Assembly (NCBI GenBank): GCA_003993805.1
Contig: RSEF01000003.1
Span: 42,877,499 to 42,941,498 of the forward strand
Reading direction: 5' to 3'
Length of the DNA: 64,000 nt
Source of the DNA: Himantopus leucocephalus
Taxonomy: Eukaryota > Chordata > Aves > Charadriiformes > Recurvirostridae
Numbering within the stretch: position 1 is the stretch's first letter; each line of letters starts with the position of its first letter. The notes beneath the pieces were generated by a model that had not been told where the DNA came from, ran no database searches, and was given only the letters and a program-made list of their open reading frames with translations. The position numbers and the translations under genes are program-made. This document shows, piece after piece, positions 37,304 through 48,345 of this stretch.

Positions 37304-37500
37304 ATCATAGAATGGTTTAGGTTGGAAGGGACCTTAAAGATCACCTAGTTCCAACCCCCCTGCCATGGGAAGGAACACTTGCCACTAGACTAGGTTGCTC
37401 GAAGCCCCATCCACCCTGGTCTTGAACGTGTCCAGGGATGGGGCCTCTACAACTTCTCTGGGCAACATGTTCCAGTGCTTCACCACCCTCAGAGTGAAAA
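37304..37500 (-). mobile_element. CR1 LINE 3' end, antisense, cut by gap
   Basis: ATCATAGAATGGTTTAGGTT, then GGAAGGGACCTTAAAGATCACCTAGTTCCAACCCCCCTGCCATGG, is the reverse complement of a young CR1 3' tail. It continues through the CATCCACCCTGGTCTTGAACG and CTGGGCAACATGTTCCAGTGC blocks to the gap. Only the 3' UTR portion is present; the body would lie in the gap. On reversal of this contig it becomes a sense 3' end facing the CR1 5' part that stops at 18439. Confidence 0.96.
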
Positions 37501-38500
37501 NNNNNNNNNNNNNNNNNNNNNNNNNNNNNNNNNNNNNNNNNNNNNNNNNNNNNNNNNNNNNNNNNNNNNNNNNNNNNNNNNNNNNNNNNNNNNNNNNNNN
37601 NNNNNNNNNNNNNNNNNNNNNNNNNNNNNNNNNNNNNNNNNNNNNNNNNNNNNNNNNNNNNNNNNNNNNNNNNNNNNNNNNNNNNNNNNNNNNNNNNNNN
37701 NNNNNNNNNNNNNNNNNNNNNNNNNNNNNNNNNNNNNNNNNNNNNNNNNNNNNNNNNNNNNNNNNNNNNNNNNNNNNNNNNNNNNNNNNNNNNNNNNNNN
37801 NNNNNNNNNNNNNNNNNNNNNNNNNNNNNNNNNNNNNNNNNNNNNNNNNNNNNNNNNNNNNNNNNNNNNNNNNNNNNNNNNNNNNNNNNNNNNNNNNNNN
37901 NNNNNNNNNNNNNNNNNNNNNNNNNNNNNNNNNNNNNNNNNNNNNNNNNNNNNNNNNNNNNNNNNNNNNNNNNNNNNNNNNNNNNNNNNNNNNNNNNNNN
38001 NNNNNNNNNNNNNNNNNNNNNNNNNNNNNNNNNNNNNNNNNNNNNNNNNNNNNNNNNNNNNNNNNNNNNNNNNNNNNNNNNNNNNNNNNNNNNNNNNNNN
38101 NNNNNNNNNNNNNNNNNNNNNNNNNNNNNNNNNNNNNNNNNNNNNNNNNNNNNNNNNNNNNNNNNNNNNNNNNNNNNNNNNNNNNNNNNNNNNNNNNNNN
38201 NNNNNNNNNNNNNNNNNNNNNNNNNNNNNNNNNNNNNNNNNNNNNNNNNNNNNNNNNNNNNNNNNNNNNNNNNNNNNNNNNNNNNNNNNNNNNNNNNNNN
38301 NNNNNNNNNNNNNNNNNNNNNNNNNNNNNNNNNNNNNNNNNNNNNNNNNNNNNNNNNNNNNNNNNNNNNNNNNNNNNNNNNNNNNNNNNNNNNNNNNNNN
38401 NNNNNNNNNNNNNNNNNNNNNNNNNNNNNNNNNNNNNNNNNNNNNNNNNNNNNNNNNNNNNNNNNNNNNNNNNNNNNNNNNNNNNNNNNNNNNNNNNNNN
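37501..38500. other. Assembly gap (1000 N)
   Basis: A run of exactly 1000 N. Any open frame through it is meaningless. It is the right boundary of the segment that appears inverted. Confidence 0.99.
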
Positions 38501-41500
38501 TTTAGGCTGCTTGTAATTGTCTGGATCCCACAGCCCTATTACTTTGCTGTGCAGCCCTTTTACAGCAGCTCAAATGGCTGTAATTCTAGTCTTTAACAGG
38601 AAAAAAAAAAAAAGAAAAAAAGTAAAATGAAGGTAATTCTGTAGAAAATGTGAGTTACCTTGAATTAATCTGATTGTCAGGCAGCTGTTGAATGGTTTAG
38701 AGCAGCTAGCTGTTACAAGCCCCAGGTGTGCAGGAGAAAGACCACAAGTAACCTGACTGACATCAGTGGAGTCTACCTGTGGTGGGTGCACTGATTTGTA
38801 ATACTCTTACAGAATAAGAGTCTAATTTGTGCTTGTGTGTGCAGGTATCACTCTGAGGAAAAACTGAAAGACAGGACTCTCTTAAATTACAGCTAAACAG
38901 CCCTGAAGTCATGTGTTTTATCACTGACTTGGCTTCTTTCAGAAACAGCATAGGTAGCTTTAAACACCTCTCATTATCTATCACTAGAGTTGATCAAAAG
39001 CTCTCAAACGAATTCTTTTTTTTAATTCAGTTTTAAATCACTCCGTCCCCTGTTGTGACATTGGTAAGTAAGGGGGTTTTGTTGTTTTTCCACCAAGAAA
39101 CTATGCTTTTAGAGACTTGCCATGCAAACAGTAAAACTGAGTTCAAGTCACATATTCTAGTCATTTTATGGCAAATTTCTGCATAGATGAGCTTTAATGC
39201 TCTTTTTTTATTGCTCCTTCCTCTTTTGCCTTGCAGGCATTGTTTTTACTTTTGCTAAATGAAGACTTTGAAGTGTATTAATTCAGCAAGTAAAGAGTTA
39301 ATGTGCCCTGGTTTTCTTGCTAGTGACTGAGGCCCCCTGGTGCCTTATTTATTAGCAGAACTGGGAACAGAGTGAAGCACTGCAGTAACTGAGTTTTCCG
39401 TTTGTCCTTGTGTTTAGTTATACGGGTAAAAAAAAAAGGAGTAAAGGAGAAGGAGAAAATGCTCTTTTCCAGTACACGTTCGTGTCTGGATCCCACGTTT
39501 CTGCAGTGCTCTCGCACTCTTTCTTTTTCTTGCAGTTTCACTCGCAACAGTATGGCTCTACAGTAGCTCTCAAATGAGAGCTAAAAGATCACATACCAAG
39601 CTCCACAACACACAGGAAGGGTTTCATTTTTTTCAGACTGGCTTTTATGGTCTTTGTTGCTTGTTCGGTTGGACAGTGGTGGTGGTGTTTGCTCTCTGGA
39701 CTCCCCTTTGCATTTCTCCTTTCCGTTCCCCCCCTCCTTACTTCTAGAAAAGCTATTTTGCAGTACTTCAGCCCTGGCTCGCATTCCCTTGGTTGCAGTT
39801 AGGTGCTCTGTAGTTCGTTGCTTCTGTTTATGCAAGAATCCACATCAAAGACTTCATCGTTCCCCATTTAAAAGACCATACAGAGATCAAAAGTGAGGCT
39901 TGAAAAGCCAAATCCCCCTGGAAAATAGCTTACCCAAAATATCAGCAAAAGCTGTAAGAGCGAGCATTCAGCAATTCTGTGTTGTTTTCTGATTAATGCA
40001 GGTGTGGTTATGGCTTTTGTAACTGGACACCATCTAGTGACAGAAGGTCAAAAATAGTCAGATTACAATCATGTGTTGGTCCATTCGCTGGGGTTTATTC
40101 ATATGCTTACGGCGGGTAATATATTGAATCTTCTTGCTGAAGATCTTTCTGTGATCACAGACCAAAAATTTATTTGTTGTAGTGATTCACAAACTCAGGA
40201 GATTAAGTCAGCTTCTTGTTAAATCATCTATTAATTGTTTGCAACCATCACCAGCGTAGTTATCATTTGAAATTATTTTCCAACTAGTATGATCAATCAG
40301 TATGTTGTTTAGGAGTAGTCTGATGTGTAGAATTAAGTAATGCATTCGAAACCAGTTGGTTCCTATGTGTGCGTGGGTTTTTTGGTTGGGTTGTGAGTTG
40401 GGGTTTGGGTTTTTCTTCTGCTCTGATTTAAACTATTTGAGTGCAGTGCTTAAAAACAACTTTGCAAGGAAAGTACTGCTTAGTATTTGCAACACGTTTT
40501 GCCTAGTATTTGCTGAAAACTTCACGCATTCAGCTGTTCTGAGGTTATTGAAGAGTACAGTGTCTAAAAAATGCAAAAGACAATTCAGTGTTTGGTTTGG
40601 ATGTTGTTTATGAAAACAAACATTTGTTAAGGCTTTCGTGCCCTTTGACCATTTTTTGTAAATATCTACTTTTTTGTTGTTGTTTTTTACTTCTACTTGC
40701 CTGTAGGCTGCAAACAGGATGTTGAGTAATGTGTTGGCTAGCACAGCGTGAGGGATGAGTTGTGGAGGCTCTCAGCTGATAGTATAGCTATGGATTCCTT
40801 GTGTTGCTCTCCTAGCAGAATAAAGCCTAATTTAAAAATAAAGAACAAATGTCAACTTTAATTATACGGAATTGTTATATCTTGTCAGTAGGTGCAGTGA
40901 GAACAGTACTAGGTACTTTCTTTTCCTGAAGTCTGCAAGGCCTGTCAGTCAGGAATGAATATTTGTCAAAAGAAGGTAAAACTGAAGAATAGTAAATTTG
41001 AAATTCACTCCCTCCTTCTCTAAAATGCATATTTCTTTCAAGCATGGGAAGCTGATGCAGAGTTTACATCTTGCTCACTGGAGCTGTTTCCCAGCACAAA
41101 TAGATGTCACCTGTTAGCAATGTATTTAAATTCCTCTACTTCATTGTATGACAATCATTCACTCTTTATAGCTAAGTGAAAGACAAGGTCACTGTTTTGA
41201 AGCCCAAAGGCCTTAAACTGGCATCTAATATCAGAGGCTGCTGAGAACAAAAAAGATCTGTCCCGAAGAACAGACCAGCTGTTAATTTACAGCATTGAAA
41301 TAGGAAAGCAGAGTTTAGGAACCGTGAACTCCAGCCCAAACTCCAAGTTTGGAGAGGGACTGAAATTCAAAACTTCACAGCTGGGTCTCATTCTCTTTTA
41401 TGAAAAGACCCTTATATACTTTACCAGAGCTTTAGGCTATGCACAGAAAACTTGAGACATGAACCTCTGCCTTGAAGTAAACGTGTTGAAACAGGTAGGT

Positions 41501-43834
41501 CGTACACATAAAAGCAGAAGAAATGAGAGCTCTTGCACCAAAAGTCATATATGAGAAAACCCAGTAGATGTAGTCCTGCTTTATCCAGCATCTGTAATGA
41601 ACCACATGAAAAGTTGAGATCTGTGTAACTGTTGGAGTAAACTTAAAGCCTTTATTTAGTATAGCTCAAGCACATCTTTACTTAAGAAGTCTTAAAATAT
41701 AGCCTCTACATTCCTTGATATGGGAAGCACAAATGGATTATGTTAAATACTGGCATTAATCAGTCCCGTTACCACCAGGAAAAAAATATCTGAAGCATCA
41801 AGTAGCAGAAAGCCCAATGCTGATACCCCACTCCCTTACTTTTTCCTAAGAGACACCCACGAAAGCCCATCCTCAGCCAGTCCTTGTGGGACCAGCCAGC
41901 AGCCACTTCAACACTGCACCCAGACTTGCTGCCGGCACTTTGAATTACCTTTTCTACCTTATTCAGAAGTTTGCATCAATAAACCATCAGCCTGACACAG
42001 CCCCAACAGCTGCAGGTTTCCACCCACCCAGCAACCACCAGCTCTCCCACCCTGGCCCAGCATCAGGAAGCTTGCTTGCCCCAGCACCCTTCTCCCTTCA
42101 TGATCTCACTGGTTTTGCGCAGCTCCAGCAAATTGTCTTTGATGCTGCCTTCGGCTGAGGAACTCGATGAACAGACTGATCTGATACAGAAATGAAATCA
42201 CTGATGTCCCTGTTCTTTGAAAGAAGTCAGATTAGTGGGAAGCTGTGATTTATCAGAGCAAACAGCTGGGGGGAAATAGTTTTTAAGGCACAGGTGTGAA
42301 ATAGAAGTAACACACTTCAACTACGGATTGGAAGCAGCTGCTCTGAATTTAAAAGAATATTTGGCACCTATTGAGCAGAGGCTGTTAGAGAGGAGAAAGG
42401 TGAGAGGTCTGGTGGTTAGTGTTTCTTAGTGAGAGGTTGGGGGTCATTAAGTTGGTTGAAGTTTTGTAGCATTTGCTGGGGGTTGGCGTGGAGAGGGGCC
42501 TGTCTGATTTCTCTGCTTTGCTCTGCGGTCTTCTGTAGGTGTGTGTTCTGCTTGAATAGTGTGCAGAATTACAAGCTGTGCATGGTAGAACTTTTACAGG
42601 CCTGAGAAGAAATAATTGGCCATTTCAGAAATATTACCTGCCTTAGTTCTTGTGTAAATCAAGTGTGGAAGAGAGCACTGAGCATCCCATGTTCAAACCT
42701 TGAACACCAGGCTCTGTGTGCAAACATTTTCTGTTGGCAGTTCTGTGACAGAAAGATAATATGACCTGCTCAGTTCTTTTGCTTTAAAATTGGGGTCATA
42801 ATAGCCCCTCACCTCATTGTTTTGCTGTCAGGATCAACTTTAGTCCGTGAGTATGAGAAGGTTTACAGAATTGCCATTTGATGGAACCAGGGCAGATGCA
42901 GCCTTGGTCTAATGTGAGGAGGTGGATGAGGAGGAAGGCTGCATTGGTCTGACCATGTTTGCTGCTCCACTGACAGGGACGGTAGTGGGCCACAGCTCTG
43001 CTGCCCACTCAGTAATTCTGTCTGTTCCTCAGTTACACCACGGTGCAAGACCTTTACTCCTCTGCATCAGCTGTTCACTAAGATATCTTAGGTGGGGAGT
43101 AAGGCCAGAGTCACGGAGATGGAGGAGGGGTAGATGACAGAAATTTTGGGCCTTTTCGCATTTTTAAGCAAGTGGAACTCTTCACAACCCTTCTCTAAAG
43201 TAAAGATTGGAAAAATGCTTTGTCAGCATATCTTTGCTACCTATAAAAAAGGTTATTAAACTTAAGGCAATGAGGAGGTTTTTCTGATTTAGTTTGATTT
43301 AAATTCCACCCTGTGCGTATATCCATGTGAGATGGAACAAACACATCAGAAAAACAGCAGGCCCATCCATGGAGGGTTACAGGATGGAAACAAGATGTGT
43401 GATGCAGGGGTAAGCCCAAAGAGGGGGCTGAATCTGAGGCAAATGAACAGAAACAGCCAGGTAAAAATTGTGTCCATAGGCCTCACTGCTTACCTCTATT
43501 GTTGGGTTGGATTTACCAGGGAGTGTTAGTGAAGGGCATGCTTTTGAAGAGGTACTCGGTAGTGGTGGGTTTAGTGACTTGCAAGAGGAGGTTTTTTCTG
43601 GGGTAACATGGGAGGCAGTGTGAAAGTGCAGGAAGAGAAGTAAAAAATAAGCTTTTTGCTAGGGTAAAACTACAGTTTTTGAAGAGAAAGGACAAGAAAT
43701 TGGTAGCAGATACAACAGGAAAGGTTTAAAGTTGCGGATGATAGGAGGAAGAATGAAGGAGACTAGCTGTGACAGCCTGGACAACCCAGAGGAAGAGTCA
43801 TCTGGATCAGCAAGTAGATGAGTTGCCAAAGCAC
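38501..43834. other. Non-coding region, no gene recognised
   Basis: Mixed AT-rich sequence with poly-A/T runs (for example 38601-38620). A proline-rich open frame near 41.9-42.2 kb lacks recognisable similarity. I see no exon, RNA gene or transposon that I can name. After correction of the ERO1B orientation this would be upstream intergenic DNA; in mammals the neighbour on that side is EDARADD, but I could not find its exons. Confidence 0.5.
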
Positions 43835-43986
43835 GGGGTTAACAGGTTTGGATGACAAGTTTAGTAGCACTAATTATGGACTTGAATGATGCCATGGCTG
43901 ACTGGAAGGNAGGGGTTAACAGGTTTGGATGACAAGTTTAGCAGAACTAATTATGGACTTGAATGATGCCGTGGCTGACTGGAAGG
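43835..43986. repeat. 75-base tandem near-duplication around an ambiguous base
   Basis: Two 75-base copies (43835-43909 and 43912-43986), each beginning GGGGTTAACAGGTTTGGATG and ending GGCTGACTGGAAGG, differ at only three positions. They are separated by a single N plus A. This is either a recent tandem duplication or two haplotype/read versions wrongly kept side by side at a join. Confidence 0.93.
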
Positions 43987-46900
43987 AGCTTGACTGGACA
44001 GAAAAAAAGGGGAGGTTTCAGAAGGGAGGTTGGGTGTTGTGTTCTGACCCTGCAGGACCTCATGAAAGGGCTTAACAACACTTCTCTGTAACTGATGTTT
44101 TGATTTTCATGTGAAGGTCTGTAGACATGGGTTTTGTAGCATGCGAGGCAACGCATTGTGAGATTACCTGAATGCAACAGTAAAAAACACATAAGCATCA
44201 CTAAAAGGAAGTTAATGGAAGAGTCATACAAGAGAAGGAACTCAAAAGGAAGCTTAAAAGATAACATACATAGTGGCCATGCGACAAAGACATAAACAAT
44301 AGGTTCAATCTAGAATTTTAAGTAATTTGTTTGACATAATCCAGTGTAAGTGACAGAAAAAGCTAACTGTTCATCTGTTTAGAATGCATTGCAATTAAGG
44401 GTAGTACAGCATTCCAAATGTGAATTGCTCTTTCTCTTCTCCCCTACTCCTGTACAACCAATCTCTGGAAATTTGAAAAGGATTCACCTTTGTAAAGGGT
44501 TCCACAGGTGGAAACCTTCCTACACAGTGCATGCAAAAGGCAGTCTGTCAGTTTTAGAAATACTTTACATAAAGAACTGCTAAACAGTAATTGTCCTGTA
44601 ATTCACTACAATCCCCAAGTACTGGGCTGTGATCCTTGGACAAAGGACGAAGAAAGATTGCCAAGTTGCAAAATCAGCTGAAACAAAATGTCAAGCGCTT
44701 TTGCAAAGAATTCTCTACTTTCCTTCCAAGGAATGTTGAGGTTAGAGCTCTGTGCTATTGCGTGTTTTCACCACATATTTCAGCTGGTGGGAGTTAACAC
44801 TTCTTTTGCGCTTTCAGTTTTAAAATCTGCTAACTAGCAAACAAAAAGCAGAGAGGATGAATTTTAGTCAGAGAGGAAATATTTAAGGCCAGTACTTGCA
44901 TGCCTCATCTCAGTACCAAATGTGAGTGCTCTGCAACTGTGTATTCATGCTGATAACTCGGGGGAGCAGAATCTGATCTAATGTTTTGTCCTACTGTGAC
45001 ACTTGTTTTTTGTGGGATGTTCTTAATTTCTGTATTTTGGGGGGGGGGCATTTTCATGCAGCCCCTATTCTCTGGTTTCTCAGGGCCTGCATAGCATCAG
45101 AGTAAGGCCCAGCATTCTCAAATCTTCAAAAATTTGTAATGGTTAAAATGTTACAGTGTCTTTAGCTTAATATGTTTCCCACACCTTCTGGAGCACAGCC
45201 TGAAAAGAGGAGTAGAGCTAGAACTGCTTTTGAGAGTACTGTGTTGGGTTAAGGAGCCCTTCTTCAGCTGAGGGTGTTCCCTGGTGTCTGCTTTTGCCTT
45301 CTGAAGCTGGGTGGTGGTGGTGGTTTTTCAGCCAGTGGCTGAAGGGTCCTGTTCCTGAGGGCAGGCACAGGGTGTCTGCCTGGGAAGCTGGTGGAGTTTG
45401 CCCAGAAGGACCAGAGTTGCTTTGAAAGCTTGGATCCATCTTGCAGGTCAACAGCCCAGCTGCCTACTTAATCTTGGGAAAGGAGAGCCGAGCTCCAAAC
45501 AGCAACAGTTTCTAATGAGGCAGGTCTTAAACACCTTTGCGCAAACACAGATTCAGCCCTGCCTGCTGCAGGTCTGTAATGGAAGGACTGATGGTTTGGG
45601 CAGACCTCTCTGTGGGGCGGACAGCCAGTTTGCAAAAAAGTGGTGGTGAGAGTCGATGCTGTTATTCATGGTGGCCTCGGGAAAGAGCAGTATCAGCAAG
45701 AAAGCAGCAGCCCGAAGGCGCTGCATGAGCAATGATATTTTTCAGGACTTCACCCTGAAGCGCTGAGATAAAGTTCAGGAGCCTGAGAACCGAGCACGCT
45801 ATAAGGAATTTCTTCCGTGGAAGTCTGGGTGGGAGCAGTACTTACCACTAGGTGGTAGTGTATGAACACAGCATGGCTTTTCCCCCAGCTGTGAGCTTGT
45901 CACACGTGAAGCGGGGCAGTCAGGGTGGGCTTGGGGCAGGGAGAGGCTGGGCAGGGTCTGGACCTGCAGAACTTCTGCCGTGATGCCTAGACTACAGAGG
46001 AATATAACTTTGCAAGTTCCCTGCAAAACCTGTGCTAACTGGGGATTCGAACCAGGAGGTACAGAAATGTTCAGAAAGTAGAATGTTAGTAGAAAATGGA
46101 ACAAAAAAGACGAGTGGTCAGCTCTGGAAATGCAACCCTTTTCCTCCCATTAAGAAGAAAAGAGCAGAAGGAGCAGAGATGAGCCATAACCTGGCCAAAC
46201 GTGGTGAGGCGTACCCCTTGGGATGGCACTGTGCCAAACAGACTTTCTGGGTTACTAGAAAACGGCTATTCTAAGGAAGCTGCTGCTATCATTTTATTAA
46301 ATTACCTTAGAGCTCTTAGCTGCTATCATGCTGCTGAGATGACTTGCATTAAGGCATCTAGGTCCTATGCAATCTTTAGCCTATGGGTCCCTGGACAGTA
46401 CCCTGCTTCACAGAAAATCTCCCCAAAAGCTGCACTGAAATAGAGTTAATTTCTACCAGTAATATGTATCTGAGCAATTGCTGTCATTTTTCTTGAGCAC
46501 AGGCATTATGACTGCCAATGTTAAGGTTCAATTTGAGACACTCAAACAGCGCAGGCAGAGAGAAGCTCAGACCTGCGAAATAACCTTAGTTCTGCTCTGT
46601 ACTGGTAAGATTACAGCAGTAATATTGGGGTGAGTCAGTGACCTTCTCATTAAATAGTTCCCCATGGAAACAAAGTTCCAACAAAGCAACCTGTTGTGAA
46701 AATGTTAATTCCAGTAAAACATGCGACAAACCCCAACAGGTTGATTTTTCTTCTGGCACACTCTTGGGCCTGTCAGTCAAACCATCTGCCTGCAAGCTGA
46801 TGGGGACCAGCTGCCATGCCAGGCCGTCGGTGTCCTGGGTTATCAACATGCCCTACAGCCTTGGTCAAGCAGGGAGCCGCTCAGGTCAAGCACCCCAGAG

Positions 46901-47839
46901 CACAGTGGAGCCACTGGAATGGACTGTGGGAGGAGGTCCAAATCTGTGACTCATCTGACACTGAATCTTTGCAAAGGGTGTTTTTCACATGCTAAACCTC
47001 CTATCTCCAATTTTTTGTTCCGGTTCTGGGGGAAAAAAAAAAAAAATCCAAAATCTTCCTTAGGAGAGGAATTGTGGTGTCTGTTCAGGACTGCCCAGCG
47101 TGCTTGCCAGGAAGCCATTGTAAAAAATACTATCTCACCTTAGATAGGCTTGGTTTTTGAAGTCTCCCAAGATTTTCAGCCACCTTCCTCTACCAGGAAG
47201 GGATTGTAAGGCTTTTGAAGCAGCTAAGCCAACTGAATGGAAGTGTAGTTAAAAAAAAAATAATCAAAATTTGAACATATCTTGTTCTGGAGGATCATCA
47301 CTGGTCCTTGAGCCAGGTGTTGAACAATACTGAGACAGCTGCCCAAGCTGTTTTTTCATTCCAGCATTTCAGAAAAAGGTTCAAAATCCTGAGTGTAGTA
47401 CTCTACCACTGATTTAAAAGATCTTTCATATGGAGTAGTTCTGGGCATTACAGCAGGCTTTATTAATTAAAGAATAAATCGACCCCTTTGTGGAAAAGGT
47501 TTTAAATGTTTTGTACTAAAGCCACAAAATAATGAGGGTAGTTACTACCACCTTGCAAAATAATAATGGAAGGATAAACTACGATAATAGGGTCGTCTAA
47601 GTATCTGAGAATAAGGGATGATACAAATGGAGAAAATCTGAGATAATTCTGTCTCAACACTAATGTGCCATTCCATTTTCTTCTCTATGCCAAGGGACTT
47701 TTTTATACGGCACTTTGAAATAGCAATATTTTTAATCCAAGACCTGAATTAAGTATACATTTATAGGCCAAATACTGCACAGAGTTTAGTGGACTCAATA
47801 TACTGTTTAGCAAGCATTCACAGCAGGAGAAACTGCCGC
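43987..47839. other. Non-coding region, no gene recognised
   Basis: No supportable exon. Contains a G run near 45042-45051 and short A runs near 47032-47046 and 47251-47260. Small open frames on both strands lack similarity to anything I know. Confidence 0.5.
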
Positions 47840-48345
47840 CATAGTTGTCTGGGACCTTAGTGCTTGGAGGGATCTTCTAGTACAGGGAGTCCAGTTGTCT
47901 GCTGTTGCAGGCAGCCTTGTCCTATTATCCCTTTATCAGATTTATCAAGCTTTGCCTTAAAACTGATTAGGCCTCTTGCAGCCACTGTTCCTGCCTGGAA
48001 GTCTTTTCCAGAGCATTATGTTATTGATCGGTAGAAATAATCGTCTAACTCCAGTCTAAATTTTTATGTGGCTGGTCCACAGCCATGTGTTCTTGTGCCA
48101 ACATTATCCTATTCCTTAAACTGTTCTTTCCCTATCTTTGCGTTTCTTTCCAGCGTTTTTACAAAAAGTGATCATATGCCCTCCCAGACTTTGTTAGACG
48201 AAACAAGCTTAGCTGTTTTAGTCTCATCTTATAAGATAGTTTTAGGTTCCCAACATCTTTCTCTGCATCCCTTCCACCATCAATTCATATTTCCTGAACA
48301 TGGGGGGCCATGATGCTGTGCTGTGTTCTGGAAAAGCCTCATCCA
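47840..48345 (-). mobile_element. Ancient CR1-type LINE 3' region, antisense, highly diverged
   Basis: Read on the plus strand, this follows the order of an old amniote CR1 3' region in antisense: CCTGCCTGGAAGTCTTTTCCAGAGCATTATG, then CTAACTCCAGTCTAAATTTTT, TGTTCTTGTGCC, AAAAGTGATCATATGCCCTCCCAGACTTTGTTAGACGAAACAAGC, AGTCTCATCTTATAAGATAG, CTCTGCATCCC, and TTTCCTGAACATGGGGGGCCATGATGCTGTG. It is far more decayed than the other CR1 copies in this window, so it belongs to an older insertion. Confidence 0.75.

Noticed and set aside
1..37500. A second ERO1 paralogue (ERO1A plus ERO1B arranged on opposite strands) instead of one split gene.
   Set aside because: No exon is represented twice; the plus strand has only exons 1-4 and the minus strand only exons 5-16, phases join exactly, and the residues on both strands match ERO1B rather than ERO1A.
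37395..38596. Open frames of 370+ codons across 37.4-38.6 kb.
   Set aside because: They consist almost entirely of N from the assembly gap.
41886..42158. Proline/alanine/serine-rich 90-codon frame on the plus strand.
   Set aside because: Compositional; no homology recognised, no splice or promoter signals, and no conservation evidence.
46030..46090. GGATTCGAACC at 46043-46053 matches the complement of a tRNA B box, suggesting a minus-strand tRNA or tRNA-derived SINE.
   Set aside because: No matching acceptor stem, D arm or anticodon arm lies at the required distance and the T stem is imperfect; isolated 11-base match.
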